DNA of 64,000 bases from assembly GCF_006540305.1 (NCBI RefSeq), contig NZ_BJOR01000001.1, positions 2,852,001-2,916,000 of the forward strand. Direction: 5' to 3'. This DNA comes from Streptomyces sp. 6-11-2. Its GTDB lineage: Bacteria; Actinomycetota; Actinomycetes; Streptomycetales; Streptomycetaceae. The position numbers were made by a program, and so were the translations under genes. Under the pieces are notes generated by a model, which was not told the DNA's origin, ran no database searches, and saw nothing but the letters and a program-made list of their open reading frames with translations. Shown here in pieces: positions 51,781 through 63,174 of this stretch. Every line of letters starts with the position of its first letter. Position 1 is the stretch's first letter.

Positions 51781-53612
51781 CGCGTGCCTCCTTCCGGGTC
51801 GTCGGGGGTGGTGGGGGGGTTCGTGGCGTCGGGGTCGTCGTCCTCGGGGGCCGGCCCCGGTTTCGGTTCGGGTTCGTCGAACGCGGGGCGGGCGTGGTGC
51901 CAGGGGGCGTCCGAGCTGCGCGGTGCCGTGGGCGGCTTCGGGGCCGCCGCCTGCCCGCGCTGGGACGCCGAGCCCTCGCTCGCACTCCGCGCACGGCGAG
52001 GACCCGCGGCCCTTGCCCGCTGCGACGCCGACCCCTCGGCCGCACTCCGCGCCCCTTCGGCCCCCGGGGCCTGCGCGGCCGTGCTTTCGGCCCCGGCCCC
52101 GGCCCCGGCGTCCTCGGCGTCCTCGGCGGCACGCTCGCCGACTACGGCACCGTCCCGCCCAGGCACGCCCTCGGCGCCGCCCGAAACCTCCGCCTCGGCA
52201 CCCCCGTCGCCGCGTGCCACCCGGCTCGCGCCCCGAGTCCGCCCAGCCTGCTCCCGCGCCACCGCGCCCTCGGCGCCGGCGTCTTCAGGCGCACCCTCAG
52301 CCCCGGCCCCGGAGTCCTCCGCGGCACGCTCGCCGACTACGGCACCGTCCCGCCCAGGCACACCCTCGACGCCGCCCGAAACCTCCGCCTCGGCACCCTC
52401 GGGCGCGGCCCCGGACTCGGCCGCCGTACCTTCCGTGCGCTCTGCCGTCTCACTTCCGCGCCGCCTCGCCTTGCCTTCGGCCACCGACCCCGGCCCGCCG
52501 ACTCCAGGCGTGCCCTCGGCGGTCGTCGCAGCCTTCGGCTCCGCGGCCTTCGGCGCGGTCGCGGCGCTCTCGGCCGTCACCCCGGGCTTCGCGGCCGCGC
52601 CCTCAGCCGCAGCCCCCGACGCCGCGCCCTCGGTCCGTCCCGCCGCCCGGCTCTCACGCCGCGGCACCGGGCCTTCGGCCCCCGCACGCCGCCCGCCGGC
52701 GTTTCCCGCCGCGGCCTCGGCGCCAACCCCGGACCCCGCAGCCGCACCCTCAGGCACAGCCGCAGACCCCGACGCCGCACCCTCAGACGCAGCCGCAGCC
52801 GCAGCCGCAGCCGCGGGTCCCGCCGTCGTGCCCTCGTCGTGGTGAGCCGTCTGGCTTGCCGAGCCCTCGCTTGCGCTGCGCATCCGGCGGGGCCGGGCGG
52901 CGGGGGCCGCGGGCTGCTCGGTTCCGGGAGCGGTCGTCTCCGTCCGGCCGGACGAGCCCTCCGCCGCCGTGCGCGTGCGGTGTGCCGGGCGGTCGCCCGC
53001 CGCCCGGGCCGCGCCGCGCGCCGGGCGGGACGGGGCGGGCGGGAGCTGGCCCTTCTGGGGGCCCCACTCGTTGGGGTCGGGCACGCCCGGCGGCAGCATC
53101 TGGCGGCGCTTGGGCCCGCCGTGGTCCGAGTCGCCCGGCTCCTTGGCCCCCGGCCAGGCCTTGGCGACGCGGGCCGCGAGGACGAAGTCCTTGCGGAGGG
53201 GGTGGCCCTCGAAGGTCTCCGGCAGAAGGAGGTGGTCCAGGCCCGGGTGGTCCTGGAAGGAGACGCCGAACATCTCGTGCGTCTCCCGTTCGTGCCAGGC
53301 CGCGCCCGCGTAGACGTCCACCGCGGTGGGCAGGACGGGCGCCTCGTGCGGAACCGTCGTACGCACCAGCAGACGCCGTACCGGGGCGAGGGCGACGACG
53401 TGGGCCGAGACGCAAAAGCCCGTGCCCGGCTCGTCGACGGCGCTCAGCCAGTCGAAATACGTGCAGCCCAGCTCGTCGCGGGCGGTCAGCAGCGCGGAGA
53501 TCCACGTGTCCGGCGGCACGTCCACCGTCAGGACCTCGTAGGACTCCTGCGCGGTGGCCCCGGTCCCGAAGAGTTCGTCGACGGGCGCGGGCAGCCAGCC
53601 GGCCCCACTCAT
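51777..53612 (-). CDS. nuoC: NuoC with a 400-residue low-complexity extension (second cluster)
   Basis: A 611-residue protein. Residues 1-175 form a normal NuoC (30-kDa) domain: [12 protein letters not shown], then [15 protein letters not shown] (106-119), [18 protein letters not shown]. From about residue 190 to the end it is Ala/Gly/Glu/Arg/Pro-rich with repeated motifs (SEGSASQ three to four times, [14 protein letters not shown] twice, AAEG many times), so the tail is probably disordered. NuoC proteins usually have about 200-240 residues. The frame stays open and G+C-biased throughout. Its last bases overlap nuoH, so the tail is really translated if nuoH coupling is real. nuoD is not found after it. 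Confidence 0.88.
   Translation of the reverse strand: MSGAGWLPAPVDELFGTGATAQESYEVLTVDVPPDTWISALLTARDELGCTYFDWLSAVDEPGTGFCVSAHVVALAPVRRLLVRTTVPHEAPVLPTAVDVYAGAAWHERETHEMFGVSFQDHPGLDHLLLPETFEGHPLRKDFVLAARVAKAWPGAKEPGDSDHGGPKRRQMLPPGVPDPNEWGPQKGQLPPAPSRPARGAARAAGDRPAHRTRTAAEGSSGRTETTAPGTEQPAAPAARPRRMRSASEGSASQTAHHDEGTTAGPAAAAAAAAASEGAASGSAAVPEGAAAGSGVGAEAAAGNAGGRRAGAEGPVPRRESRAAGRTEGAASGAAAEGAAAKPGVTAESAATAPKAAEPKAATTAEGTPGVGGPGSVAEGKARRRGSETAERTEGTAAESGAAPEGAEAEVSGGVEGVPGRDGAVVGERAAEDSGAGAEGAPEDAGAEGAVAREQAGRTRGASRVARGDGGAEAEVSGGAEGVPGRDGAVVGERAAEDAEDAGAGAGAESTAAQAPGAEGARSAAEGSASQRARAAGPRRARSASEGSASQRGQAAAPKPPTAPRSSDAPWHHARPAFDEPEPKPGPAPEDDDPDATNPPTTPDDPEGGTR
52126..52398 (-). repeat. 78-bp in-frame direct repeat inside the nuoC tail
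   Basis: 52,126-52,203 and 52,321-52,398 are 78-bp direct repeats with two mismatches, offset by exactly 195 bp (65 codons), so the reading frame is kept. It indicates growth of the tail by tandem duplication. Confidence 0.85.
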
Positions 53613-54226
53613 CGCGGGTCCCCCTCGCCGGTGGTCGCTGCGGCCGGCGGCCGTACGAGCCCGCTCTGCAGCGCCGCCGTCGAAGGACGGGCCGGCCCGG
53701 TCGCGTACCGCTCCGCCAGCGACTCGCGCGCGATCTTCTCCTGGAGTTTCAGGATCCCCTGGAGCAGCGCCTCGGGACGCGGCGGGCAGCCGGGAACGTA
53801 GACGTCCACCGGGATGATCTGGTCGACGCCCTTGGTGACGGAGTACGAGTCCCAGTACGGGCCGCCGCAGTTGGAGCAGGCGCCGAAGGAGATGACGTAC
53901 TTGGGCTCGGGCATCTGCTCGTACAGCCGCTTGACCGCCGGGGCCATCTTGTCCGTGACCGTGCCGGACACCACCATCAGGTCGGCCTGGCGGGGCCCGG
54001 GCGCGAACGGGATCACGCCGAGGCGGATGAAGTCGTGCCGGGCCATCGACGCGGCGATGAACTCGATCGCGCAGCAGGCGAGGCCGAAGTTGAAGACCCA
54101 GAGCGAGTAGCGCCGGCCCCAGTTCAGGACGACCTTCATCGGCTCCGGGGCGAGCCGGGCGAGCGCGCCCAGCCGCTTCGGCTCCAGCAGCGGCACCGGT
54201 TCGGGGGTGATGGGGGTCACGTCCAT
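53609..54226 (-). CDS. nuoB: Complex I subunit NuoB, N2 cluster (second cluster)
   Basis: NuoB, 205 residues, binds the N2 [4Fe-4S] cluster that reduces quinone. The tandem cysteines Cys51-Cys52 (GLACCAIEF), the Cys pair in FGACSNCGG and CPPRPEAL give the full ligand set. A C-terminal extension of about 35 residues ([13 protein letters not shown]) is not in the E. coli form. ATG 54,224-54,226 overlaps nuoA by 10 nt, and its stop overlaps the nuoC start. Confidence 0.95.
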   Translation of the reverse strand: MDVTPITPEPVPLLEPKRLGALARLAPEPMKVVLNWGRRYSLWVFNFGLACCAIEFIAASMARHDFIRLGVIPFAPGPRQADLMVVSGTVTDKMAPAVKRLYEQMPEPKYVISFGACSNCGGPYWDSYSVTKGVDQIIPVDVYVPGCPPRPEALLQGILKLQEKIARESLAERYATGPARPSTAALQSGLVRPPAAATTGEGDPR

Positions 54227-54624
54227 GCCAGGACGCCCTTCTTGTATGCGTACAGCAGGCCCACGGCCAGGAAGCCGAGGAAGATGAACATCTCCACGAG
54301 CGTCGTCGCGCCGTAGCCGGGGGCGGCGAAGACCGTCGCCCAGGGGAACAGGAAGATCGAGTCGACGGCGAAGATCACGTACAGGAACGCGTAGACGTAG
54401 TAGCGGACCTGGGTGTGCGCCCAGCCCTCGCCGACAGGGTCGACGCCGCACTCGTACGTCAGCAGTTTCTCCGGAGTGGGGACCACCGGGCGCAGCAGGC
54501 GTCCCGCACCGAAGGCGACGGCGACGAACAGCACGCCGACGAGGGCGAGCAGTCCGACGACCGAATAGGACTGGAAGTAGTCCGCCGCGACGACGGCGGT
54601 CGACCCCCGCAACGTCTCCCGCAC
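54217..54624 (-). CDS. nuoA: Complex I subunit NuoA (second cluster)
   Basis: NuoA, 135 residues with three spans: [20 protein letters not shown], then [19 protein letters not shown] with the conserved acidic residue, and [19 protein letters not shown]. The loop [19 protein letters not shown] is diagnostic. GTG 54,622-54,624 follows AGGAA. It is the first gene of the nuoABCHIJKLMN operon, divergent from the histidine kinase gene; the 215-bp gap between them should hold both promoters. Confidence 0.94.
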   Translation of the reverse strand: MRETLRGSTAVVAADYFQSYSVVGLLALVGVLFVAVAFGAGRLLRPVVPTPEKLLTYECGVDPVGEGWAHTQVRYYVYAFLYVIFAVDSIFLFPWATVFAAPGYGATTLVEMFIFLGFLAVGLLYAYKKGVLAWT

Positions 54625-54839
54625 CGTCCGTTCCTCACTCCCTGGCCCTGTCGGACCTGTTGTCCCCGGCCCCGTGCTGTTCGGCTGTTCGACGATCTGT
54701 ACGCACGGGAGTCTAGGCCCTGATAAAGGGCGGGTAAGCAGCCCGTCACACTCTGGGGCGCGAAGGTGGGGTTTTCCCCAGTGGGTGAGGGCGGCCCACC
54801 TCATGGCGCCGTCGGCCGCCGCACGGCACGCTGACCCCT

Positions 54840-56093
54840 ATGACCGCTCGCATCTCCGCCGCCGATCCCGCGGCGGCAGGCACCGAGGACCGGCTGCCCC
54901 CGGCCCGTTTCGCCTACGACCTGCCCACCTGGAAGGAGATCACGCATCTCCTGGTGAACCTCCCAGTATCGCTGCTCGGCTTCGTCTACGTGGTGACGGT
55001 GCTGCTGACCGGCAGCGCGCTGACGCTCAACGTGATCGGCTTCCCGCTGCTGGCGCTCGGGCTGATGGGCTCGCGGCTGCTGGGACGGCTGGAGCGGGCG
55101 CGGGCACGGGCGCTGCTCGGGGTGCGGATCGACGAGCCGAGCCCGCTGTCGCTGCACGGCTCGAAGGGACTGCCCGGCCGGCTATGGACGGCGCTGAAGG
55201 ACCCGGTGGGCTGGCGTTCGGCGCTGTACCACTTCATACGGCTGCCGTGGGGCGTGCTCACCTTCACGGTGACGCTGACCTCGCTGTTCGTGCTCTGGCC
55301 GGCGCTGCCTTTCCTCGCCCGGGGCCTGGCGAACGTGGACCGGGCGATGGTGCGCGGTCTGCTGTCGCCGTCCGACGAGCTGGAGCGGCGGATCGCCGAG
55401 CTGGAGTCGGACCGGGGGGTCGTGGTCGACACGGCGGCCGCGGATCTGCGGCGCATCGAGCGGGACCTGCACGACGGGGCACAGGCCCGGCTGGTGAATC
55501 TGGCCATGGGTCTGGGCCTGGCCAAGGAGAAGCTGCTGGAGGGCCGGTCCGACGAGCATGTCGCCGCGATGGTCGAGGAGGCGCACGGCGAGGTGAAGCT
55601 CGCGCTCCAGGAGCTGCGCGACCTGGCCCGCGGCATCCATCCCGCCGTGCTGACCGACCGCGGTCTGGACGCGGCCCTGTCGGCGGTGGCCTCGCGCTGC
55701 ACGGTGCCGGTGCGGGTGACGGTCGACCTGGAGTCGCGTCCGGCCGCGGCCATCGAGGGCATCGCCTATTTCACGGTCTCCGAGCTGCTCCAGAACGTCA
55801 GCAAGCACAGCGGGGCGCGGTCCGCCTCCGTCGAGGTCTGGCGGACCGACGGCCGGCTGCTGATCCAGGTGGGGGACGACGGCCACGGCGGCGCCCGGCT
55901 GGACGGCGGAACGGGCATGCGCGGTCTGGCCGAGCGGCTGGACGCGGTCGACGGCCTGTTCGTCGTCGAGTCGCCGCCGGGCGGCCCGACGACCATCACG
56001 GCGGAGCTGCCGTGGCGGGACCGTACGGACGGTGCCGGCCCGGCCGGGTCCGGCGTGGCCGCCTCCGGCCGGGGCACCCCCGGCACGAGGTAG
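54840..56093 (+). CDS. Sensor histidine kinase, HisKA_3 type (copy 1)
   Basis: A 417-residue kinase. A membrane sensor region (about 35-165; spans LLVNLPVSLLGFVYVVTVLL, ALTLNVIGFPLLALGL, LTFTVTLTSLFVLWPAL) precedes the dimerisation/phosphoacceptor helix ERDLHDGAQARLV with His211. The HATPase_c domain follows, with VSELLQNVSKHSG (N box), VGDDGHGG (G1) and GTGMRGLAERL (G2). The last 25 residues are Gly/Ala-rich. It is paired with a close paralog and a NarL-type response regulator downstream. The signal is unknown. Confidence 0.92.
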   Translation: MTARISAADPAAAGTEDRLPPARFAYDLPTWKEITHLLVNLPVSLLGFVYVVTVLLTGSALTLNVIGFPLLALGLMGSRLLGRLERARARALLGVRIDEPSPLSLHGSKGLPGRLWTALKDPVGWRSALYHFIRLPWGVLTFTVTLTSLFVLWPALPFLARGLANVDRAMVRGLLSPSDELERRIAELESDRGVVVDTAAADLRRIERDLHDGAQARLVNLAMGLGLAKEKLLEGRSDEHVAAMVEEAHGEVKLALQELRDLARGIHPAVLTDRGLDAALSAVASRCTVPVRVTVDLESRPAAAIEGIAYFTVSELLQNVSKHSGARSASVEVWRTDGRLLIQVGDDGHGGARLDGGTGMRGLAERLDAVDGLFVVESPPGGPTTITAELPWRDRTDGAGPAGSGVAASGRGTPGTR

Positions 56094-56219
56094 GGAAAAC
56101 CCCCCGCCCAAGAGGCCGACGTGCTCCATGGTCCCGCCATCCGCGGCCGAGCACGCTGGGAGTACGGCGGGACAGCCGTAGGAGACACGAACACGGAACG
56201 AGGGGACGGGACGACGCCG

Positions 56220-57587
56220 ATGGCCACCCAGTACCGATCGCAGGACGCACCGGGGTACGGGCCCTACAGCGCGGGCGGGTTCCACGACGGTGGCACCGGC
56301 CGGGAACGGCACCTGCTGCCGGCCGGGCTGCGGGCGCCGTTCGAGGCCCGCAGCTGGCGCGAGTTCGGGTACGTGCTGCTGAATCTGCCGATCGGCATCA
56401 TGCTGTTCACGTACGCGGTGACGATGGTGTCGCTGGGCGCGGGCCTGCTGGTGACGTTCCTGGGCGTCCCGGTGCTGGCGGCGGCGCTGGCCGGCTGCCG
56501 CCTGTTCGGCGTGCTGGAGCGGGCGCGGGCGCGCCGGCTGCTCGGCCTGGAGGTCGCCGAGCCGCAGCCGCTGCGGACGACGAAGCCGGGCGTCCTGGCC
56601 TGGACGGGAGCCCTGCTGAAGAGCGGCGCCTCCTGGCGGGCCCTGCTCTACGCGATCCTGCACTTTCCGTGGGCGGTGTTCTCCTTCTCGGTCTCGCTGG
56701 TCTTCTGGACGCTGGGCTGGAGCCTGCTGACGTATCCGCTGTGGTTCTGGGTGTTCCCGATGTGGGCCGGCCAGGGCGGACTCCAGCTCTACGGCGACGG
56801 TCAGCACGGCATCTATCTGGACAATCCGTTCGAGATCACGGTGACCGCGCTGGTGGGACTGCTGTTCACGCTGGCCACGCCGTGGATCGTGCGGGCGCTG
56901 ACGATGGTGGACCGGGTGCTGGTGCACGGGCTGCTGGGGCCGTCGCGGCTGTCGGCGCGGGTGGTGGAACTGGAGTCGGACCGGGGGGTCGTGGTCGACA
57001 CGGCCGCCGCGGATCTGCGGCGCATCGAGCGGGACCTGCACGACGGGGCACAGGCCCGGCTGGTGGCGCTGGCGATGGATCTGGGGCTGGCGAAGGAGAA
57101 GCTGACGGAGGATCCGCAGGCGGCGGCGCGGATGGTGGACGAGGCGCACGGCGAGGTGAAGACCGCGTTGCAGGAGCTGCGGGACCTGGCGCGGGGGATC
57201 CACCCGGCGGTGCTGACGGACCGCGGCCTGGACGCGGCCCTGTCGGCGGTGGCCTCGCGCTGCACGGTGCCGGTGCGGGTGGAGGTCGATCTGGCCGAGC
57301 GGCCGGCGGCGGCCATCGAGGGGATCGCTTACTTCACGGTCTCCGAGCTGCTCCAGAACGTCAGCAAGCACAGCGGGGCACGGTCCGCCTCGGTGGACGT
57401 CTGGCGGGTGGAGGACCGGCTGATGCTCCAGGTCGAGGACGACGGGGTCGGCGACGCGGACGTGTCCAAGGGGTCGGGCCTCGCCGGGCTGGCCGAGCGG
57501 CTGGACGCGGTGGACGGGATCCTCATCGTGGACTCGCCGTCCGGGGGACCCACCCGGGTGACGGCGGAGCTGCCCTGGCGGCGCTGA
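56220..57587 (+). CDS. Sensor histidine kinase, HisKA_3 type (copy 2)
   Basis: A 455-residue paralog of the kinase just upstream. It has a longer N-terminus (MATQYRSQDAPGYGPYS, Gly/Tyr-rich) and an expanded membrane region with five or six hydrophobic segments (FGYVLLNLPIGIMLFTYAV, VSLVFWTLGWSLLTYPLWFW, ALVGLLFTLATPWIVRAL). The kinase core is nearly the same: ERDLHDGAQARLV with His274, VSELLQNVSKHSG, VEDDGVGD, GSGLAGLAERL. Stretches of DNA are almost identical between the copies. ATG 56,220 is used. The different sensor parts and shared cores suggest two inputs to one regulator. Confidence 0.92.
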   Translation: MATQYRSQDAPGYGPYSAGGFHDGGTGRERHLLPAGLRAPFEARSWREFGYVLLNLPIGIMLFTYAVTMVSLGAGLLVTFLGVPVLAAALAGCRLFGVLERARARRLLGLEVAEPQPLRTTKPGVLAWTGALLKSGASWRALLYAILHFPWAVFSFSVSLVFWTLGWSLLTYPLWFWVFPMWAGQGGLQLYGDGQHGIYLDNPFEITVTALVGLLFTLATPWIVRALTMVDRVLVHGLLGPSRLSARVVELESDRGVVVDTAAADLRRIERDLHDGAQARLVALAMDLGLAKEKLTEDPQAAARMVDEAHGEVKTALQELRDLARGIHPAVLTDRGLDAALSAVASRCTVPVRVEVDLAERPAAAIEGIAYFTVSELLQNVSKHSGARSASVDVWRVEDRLMLQVEDDGVGDADVSKGSGLAGLAERLDAVDGILIVDSPSGGPTRVTAELPWRR

Positions 57588-57783
57588 GCGCGCCCAAAAT
57601 CCACTGATGACGGCCTGCCGTCCGCGGCCACACGGGTCGCGGCGGCAGGCCGAAACATGTGGTCGCCTCCCTACACTTCCCCTGGCCCGGGCGCGGCGCG
57701 GTCCGAATACTGGAATGCTGGACCATGTCGTGCGGAAGACCGTGGGGCGAGGCTGTGGGGGGCCGAGGATCGTGGAGGACAGG

Positions 57784-58443
57784 GTGCGGGTGGTCATCGC
57801 CGAGGATTCAGTGCTGCTCAGGGAGGGCCTGACCCGGCTGCTGACCGACCGCGGACACGAGGTCGTGGCGGGTGTCGGGGACGCCCAGGCGCTGATCAAG
57901 ACCATCACGGAGCTGCACGACCAGCAGGCGCTGCCGGACGTCGTCGTGGCGGACGTGCGGATGCCGCCGACGCACACCGACGAGGGGGTCCGGGCCGCGG
58001 TGCAGCTGCGCAAGGCGCACCCGGCGCTGGGCGTGCTCGTGCTCTCGCAGTACGTGGAGGAGCGGTACGCCACCGAACTGCTGGCCGGTTCCAGCCGCGG
58101 GGTCGGCTATCTGCTCAAGGACCGCGTGGCCGAGGTGCGCGAGTTCGTGGACGCGGTGGTGCGGGTGGCCGAGGGCGGTACGGCCCTGGACCCGGAGGTC
58201 GTCGCGCAGCTGCTCGGCCGCAGCCGTAAGCAGGACGTGCTGGCCGGGCTCACCCCGCGGGAGCGGGAGGTGCTGGGGCTGATGGCCGAGGGGCGGACGA
58301 ACTCGGCGATCGCCCGGCAGCTGGTGGTGAGTGACGGCGCGGTCGAGAAGCACGTCAGCAACATCTTCCTCAAGCTCGGACTGTCCCAAAGTGATGGGGA
58401 TCACCGGCGTGTTCTGGCCGTGCTCACCTATCTGAACTCGTGA
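57784..58443 (+). CDS. NarL/LuxR-type response regulator
   Basis: A 219-residue regulator: receiver domain with Asp57 as phosphoacceptor (VVVADVRMPP), the acidic pair in VVIAEDSV, Ser/Thr-Lys region LLKDRVAEV, and a C-terminal LuxR helix-turn-helix (LTPREREVLGLMAEGRTNSA, AVEKHVSNIFLKL). GTG 57,784 (VRVVIAEDSVLL) is preferred because GGAGG lies 5 nt before it; a GTG four codons upstream is possible. It is the likely partner of both kinases. Its targets are unknown, but the divergent nuo operon and downstream kor genes are candidates by location. Confidence 0.92.
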   Translation: MRVVIAEDSVLLREGLTRLLTDRGHEVVAGVGDAQALIKTITELHDQQALPDVVVADVRMPPTHTDEGVRAAVQLRKAHPALGVLVLSQYVEERYATELLAGSSRGVGYLLKDRVAEVREFVDAVVRVAEGGTALDPEVVAQLLGRSRKQDVLAGLTPREREVLGLMAEGRTNSAIARQLVVSDGAVEKHVSNIFLKLGLSQSDGDHRRVLAVLTYLNS

Positions 58444-58600
58444 TCGTCCGACACTGAGTCGGACCGTGCGAACCGTCTCATCAGTGCGTCCAGCATGCGA
58501 ACGATGCAGGGAAGGCGACCCTCACGGTCGTAGGGTTGAAGCCGGGAAGGTCTTCGGGAAGGCCGCTCCCACACAGCAGCCTCGAAGGAGGTCCAGTTCA

Positions 58601-61601
<3,001 letters not shown>

Positions 61602-61616
61602 GCGTCCTGCTCCGTC

Positions 61617-62099
61617 TCACGAGGCCCGGGTCCGTGCGGCCCGGGCCTCGTCCTGTGTCCGCGCGGCCTGGTCCTGTGTCCGCCCGGCCTCGTCCTGTGT
61701 CCGCCGGGCCTCGTCGTACGTCCGCCGGGCCTGCTCCACGTCCGCCATGCGCTCCTGGGTCCACAGAGCGAGCGCCCGTACCTGTTCGGCGGCCTCCCGG
61801 CCGAGGCCGGTGAGGGAGTAGTCGACCCGGGGCGGGATCACGGGCTTCGCGTCGCGGTGGACCAGCCCGTCGCGCTCCAGGGTCTGCAGCGTCTGGGCGA
61901 GCATCTTCTCGCTGACGCCTCGCTCGCTGACCCGGCCGACGGCGCGACGCAGTTCGCTGAAGCGGTAGGGCCGCTCCAGCAGCTCGATCAGGACGAGGAC
62001 GCCCCACCGGCTGGTGACGTGCTCCAGGACCAGGCGGTACGGACACATCGCCGCGTCGGCGACGACGTCCCTTGCCGCTCTTCCAGCGCTTACTGCCAT
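61617..62099 (-). CDS. HxlR/DUF24 redox-type regulator, QorR-like
   Basis: A 160-residue winged-helix regulator of the HxlR (DUF24) family: AAMCPYRLVLEHVTSRWGVLVLIEL, FSELRRAVGRVSERGVSEKML, LQTLERDGLVHRD. The conserved N-terminal Cys19 is the redox-sensing position in QorR/YodB-like proteins. The C-terminal 35 residues are a seven-residue repeat (RTQDEAR, about five times), likely a coiled coil, not part of the normal family. It is divergent from a quinone-reductase gene, the same arrangement as qorR-qor2 in corynebacteria, with a palindrome between them. Confidence 0.88.
   Translation of the reverse strand: MAVSAGRAARDVVADAAMCPYRLVLEHVTSRWGVLVLIELLERPYRFSELRRAVGRVSERGVSEKMLAQTLQTLERDGLVHRDAKPVIPPRVDYSLTGLGREAAEQVRALALWTQERMADVEQARRTYDEARRTQDEAGRTQDQAARTQDEARAARTRAS
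61645..61749 (-). repeat. Five 21-bp tandem repeats in the HxlR gene
   Basis: Units begin at 61,645, 61,666, 61,687, 61,708 and 61,729 (consensus GCCTCGTCCTGTGTCCGCCGG on one strand, weaker in the last two). Each encodes seven residues. The array keeps the frame and could vary in number between strains. Confidence 0.85.
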
Positions 62100-62102
62100 G
62101 AC

Positions 62103-62127
62103 AGTACCTTACTTCAAAGTGGGTACT
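62103..62127. promoter_or_regulatory. Operator-like palindrome in the hxlR-qor2 gap
   Basis: AGTACC and GGTACT are perfect 6-nt arms 13 nt apart, directly upstream of the HxlR start (62,099) and about 65 nt before the quinone reductase start. The position and symmetry fit an HxlR binding site. A direct repeat GTTAGCGC also occurs twice (about 62,136 and 62,154). Confidence 0.6.
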
Positions 62128-62189
62128 TTCGAAGAGTTAGCGCATCTCCTAGCGTTAGCGCACAGGCACCCCACAAGGAGACTTCCGTC

Positions 62190-63044
62190 ATGAGCATCGT
62201 CGTCACCGGAGCCACCGGACACCTCGGCCGCCACGTCGTGGAACAGCTGCTGGAGAGGGTCCCGGCCGACCAGGTCACCGCCGTCGTACGCACCCCGGAG
62301 AAGGCCGCCGGCCTCGCCGAGCGCGGCGTGCGGATCGCGGTCGCCGACTACAACGCGCCCGAGACCTTCGACGGCCTGTTCTCGGCCGGCGACAAGGTCC
62401 TGCTGATCTCCGGCAACGAGTTCGACAAGGGCCGGGTCCAGCAACACCGGGTCGTCATCGACGCGGCCCGTGCCGCCGGTGTCGCGCTGCTCGCCTACAC
62501 CAGCGCCCCCGGCACCCTGAAGGCCGCCCTCGCCGACGACCACCACGGCACCGAGGAGGCCGTGCTGGCCTCCGGAGTGCCCTACGTGCTGCTGCGCAAC
62601 GGCTGGTACCACGAGAACTACACCGAGCAACTCGCCCCCGTCCTGGAGCACGGCGCCGTCGTCCACGCCGCCGGCGAGGGCCGCATCTCCTCCGCCCCGC
62701 GCGCCGAGTACGCGGCCGCCGCCGTCGCCGTCCTGACCGGCGAGGGCCACGAGAACAAGACGTACGAGCTGGGCGGGGACGAGGCGTGGAGCCTCGCCGA
62801 GTATGCCGCCGAGCTGAGCAGGCAGACCGGCAGGCGGATCACGTCCAACCCGGTCACCGTCGAGGAGTACGCGGGCATCCTGACCGGCGCCGGGCTTCCC
62901 GGGCCGCTCGCCGCGATCCTGGCGGGCGTGGACGCCTCCATCGAGAAGGGCGAGCTGGTCATCACCTCCGGCGATCTGTCCCGCCTGATCGGGCGCCCCA
63001 CCAGCCCGGTCTCGGAGGCGATCGCCGCCGCGCTCGGGGCCTGA
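62190..63044 (+). CDS. qor2: NAD(P)H:quinone oxidoreductase, QOR2/NmrA type
   Basis: A 284-residue atypical SDR: MSIVVTGATGHLGRHVVEQL (nucleotide-binding), VTAVVRTPEKAAGLAERGV, LLISGNEFDKGRVQQHRVVID, YTSAPGT, VLLRNGWYHENYTEQL. These match QOR2 (YtfG-like) quinone reductases of the NmrA group. It probably reduces toxic quinones with NADPH. AAGGAG precedes the ATG. It should be controlled by the divergent HxlR regulator. Confidence 0.9.
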   Translation: MSIVVTGATGHLGRHVVEQLLERVPADQVTAVVRTPEKAAGLAERGVRIAVADYNAPETFDGLFSAGDKVLLISGNEFDKGRVQQHRVVIDAARAAGVALLAYTSAPGTLKAALADDHHGTEEAVLASGVPYVLLRNGWYHENYTEQLAPVLEHGAVVHAAGEGRISSAPRAEYAAAAVAVLTGEGHENKTYELGGDEAWSLAEYAAELSRQTGRRITSNPVTVEEYAGILTGAGLPGPLAAILAGVDASIEKGELVITSGDLSRLIGRPTSPVSEAIAAALGA

Positions 63045-63174
63045 GCGACACCGGGGAAACCGTCACCCGCCCGTCATGACCGTTTGACCATACGGACATG
63101 ACAGGCGGGGGCGCGTGGCGCTACCTTCTTTGATGCCCGCCGCACGTCACGCGGCCGGCACGAAGGAGGAACCA

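Noticed and set aside
51770..54316. Plus-strand Pro/Arg-rich frames opposite nuoC
   Set aside because: They are the complement of the Ala/Gly/Glu-rich tail; nuoC is fixed by its domain and by coupling to nuoB and nuoH.
55182..58073. A 963-codon minus-strand frame opposite both kinases
   Set aside because: Its repeated content reflects the two paralogous kinase genes read backwards; the kinases have clear motifs.
61645..61749. Possible CRISPR-like repeats in the HxlR gene
   Set aside because: The 21-bp units are in-frame coding repeats without spacers.
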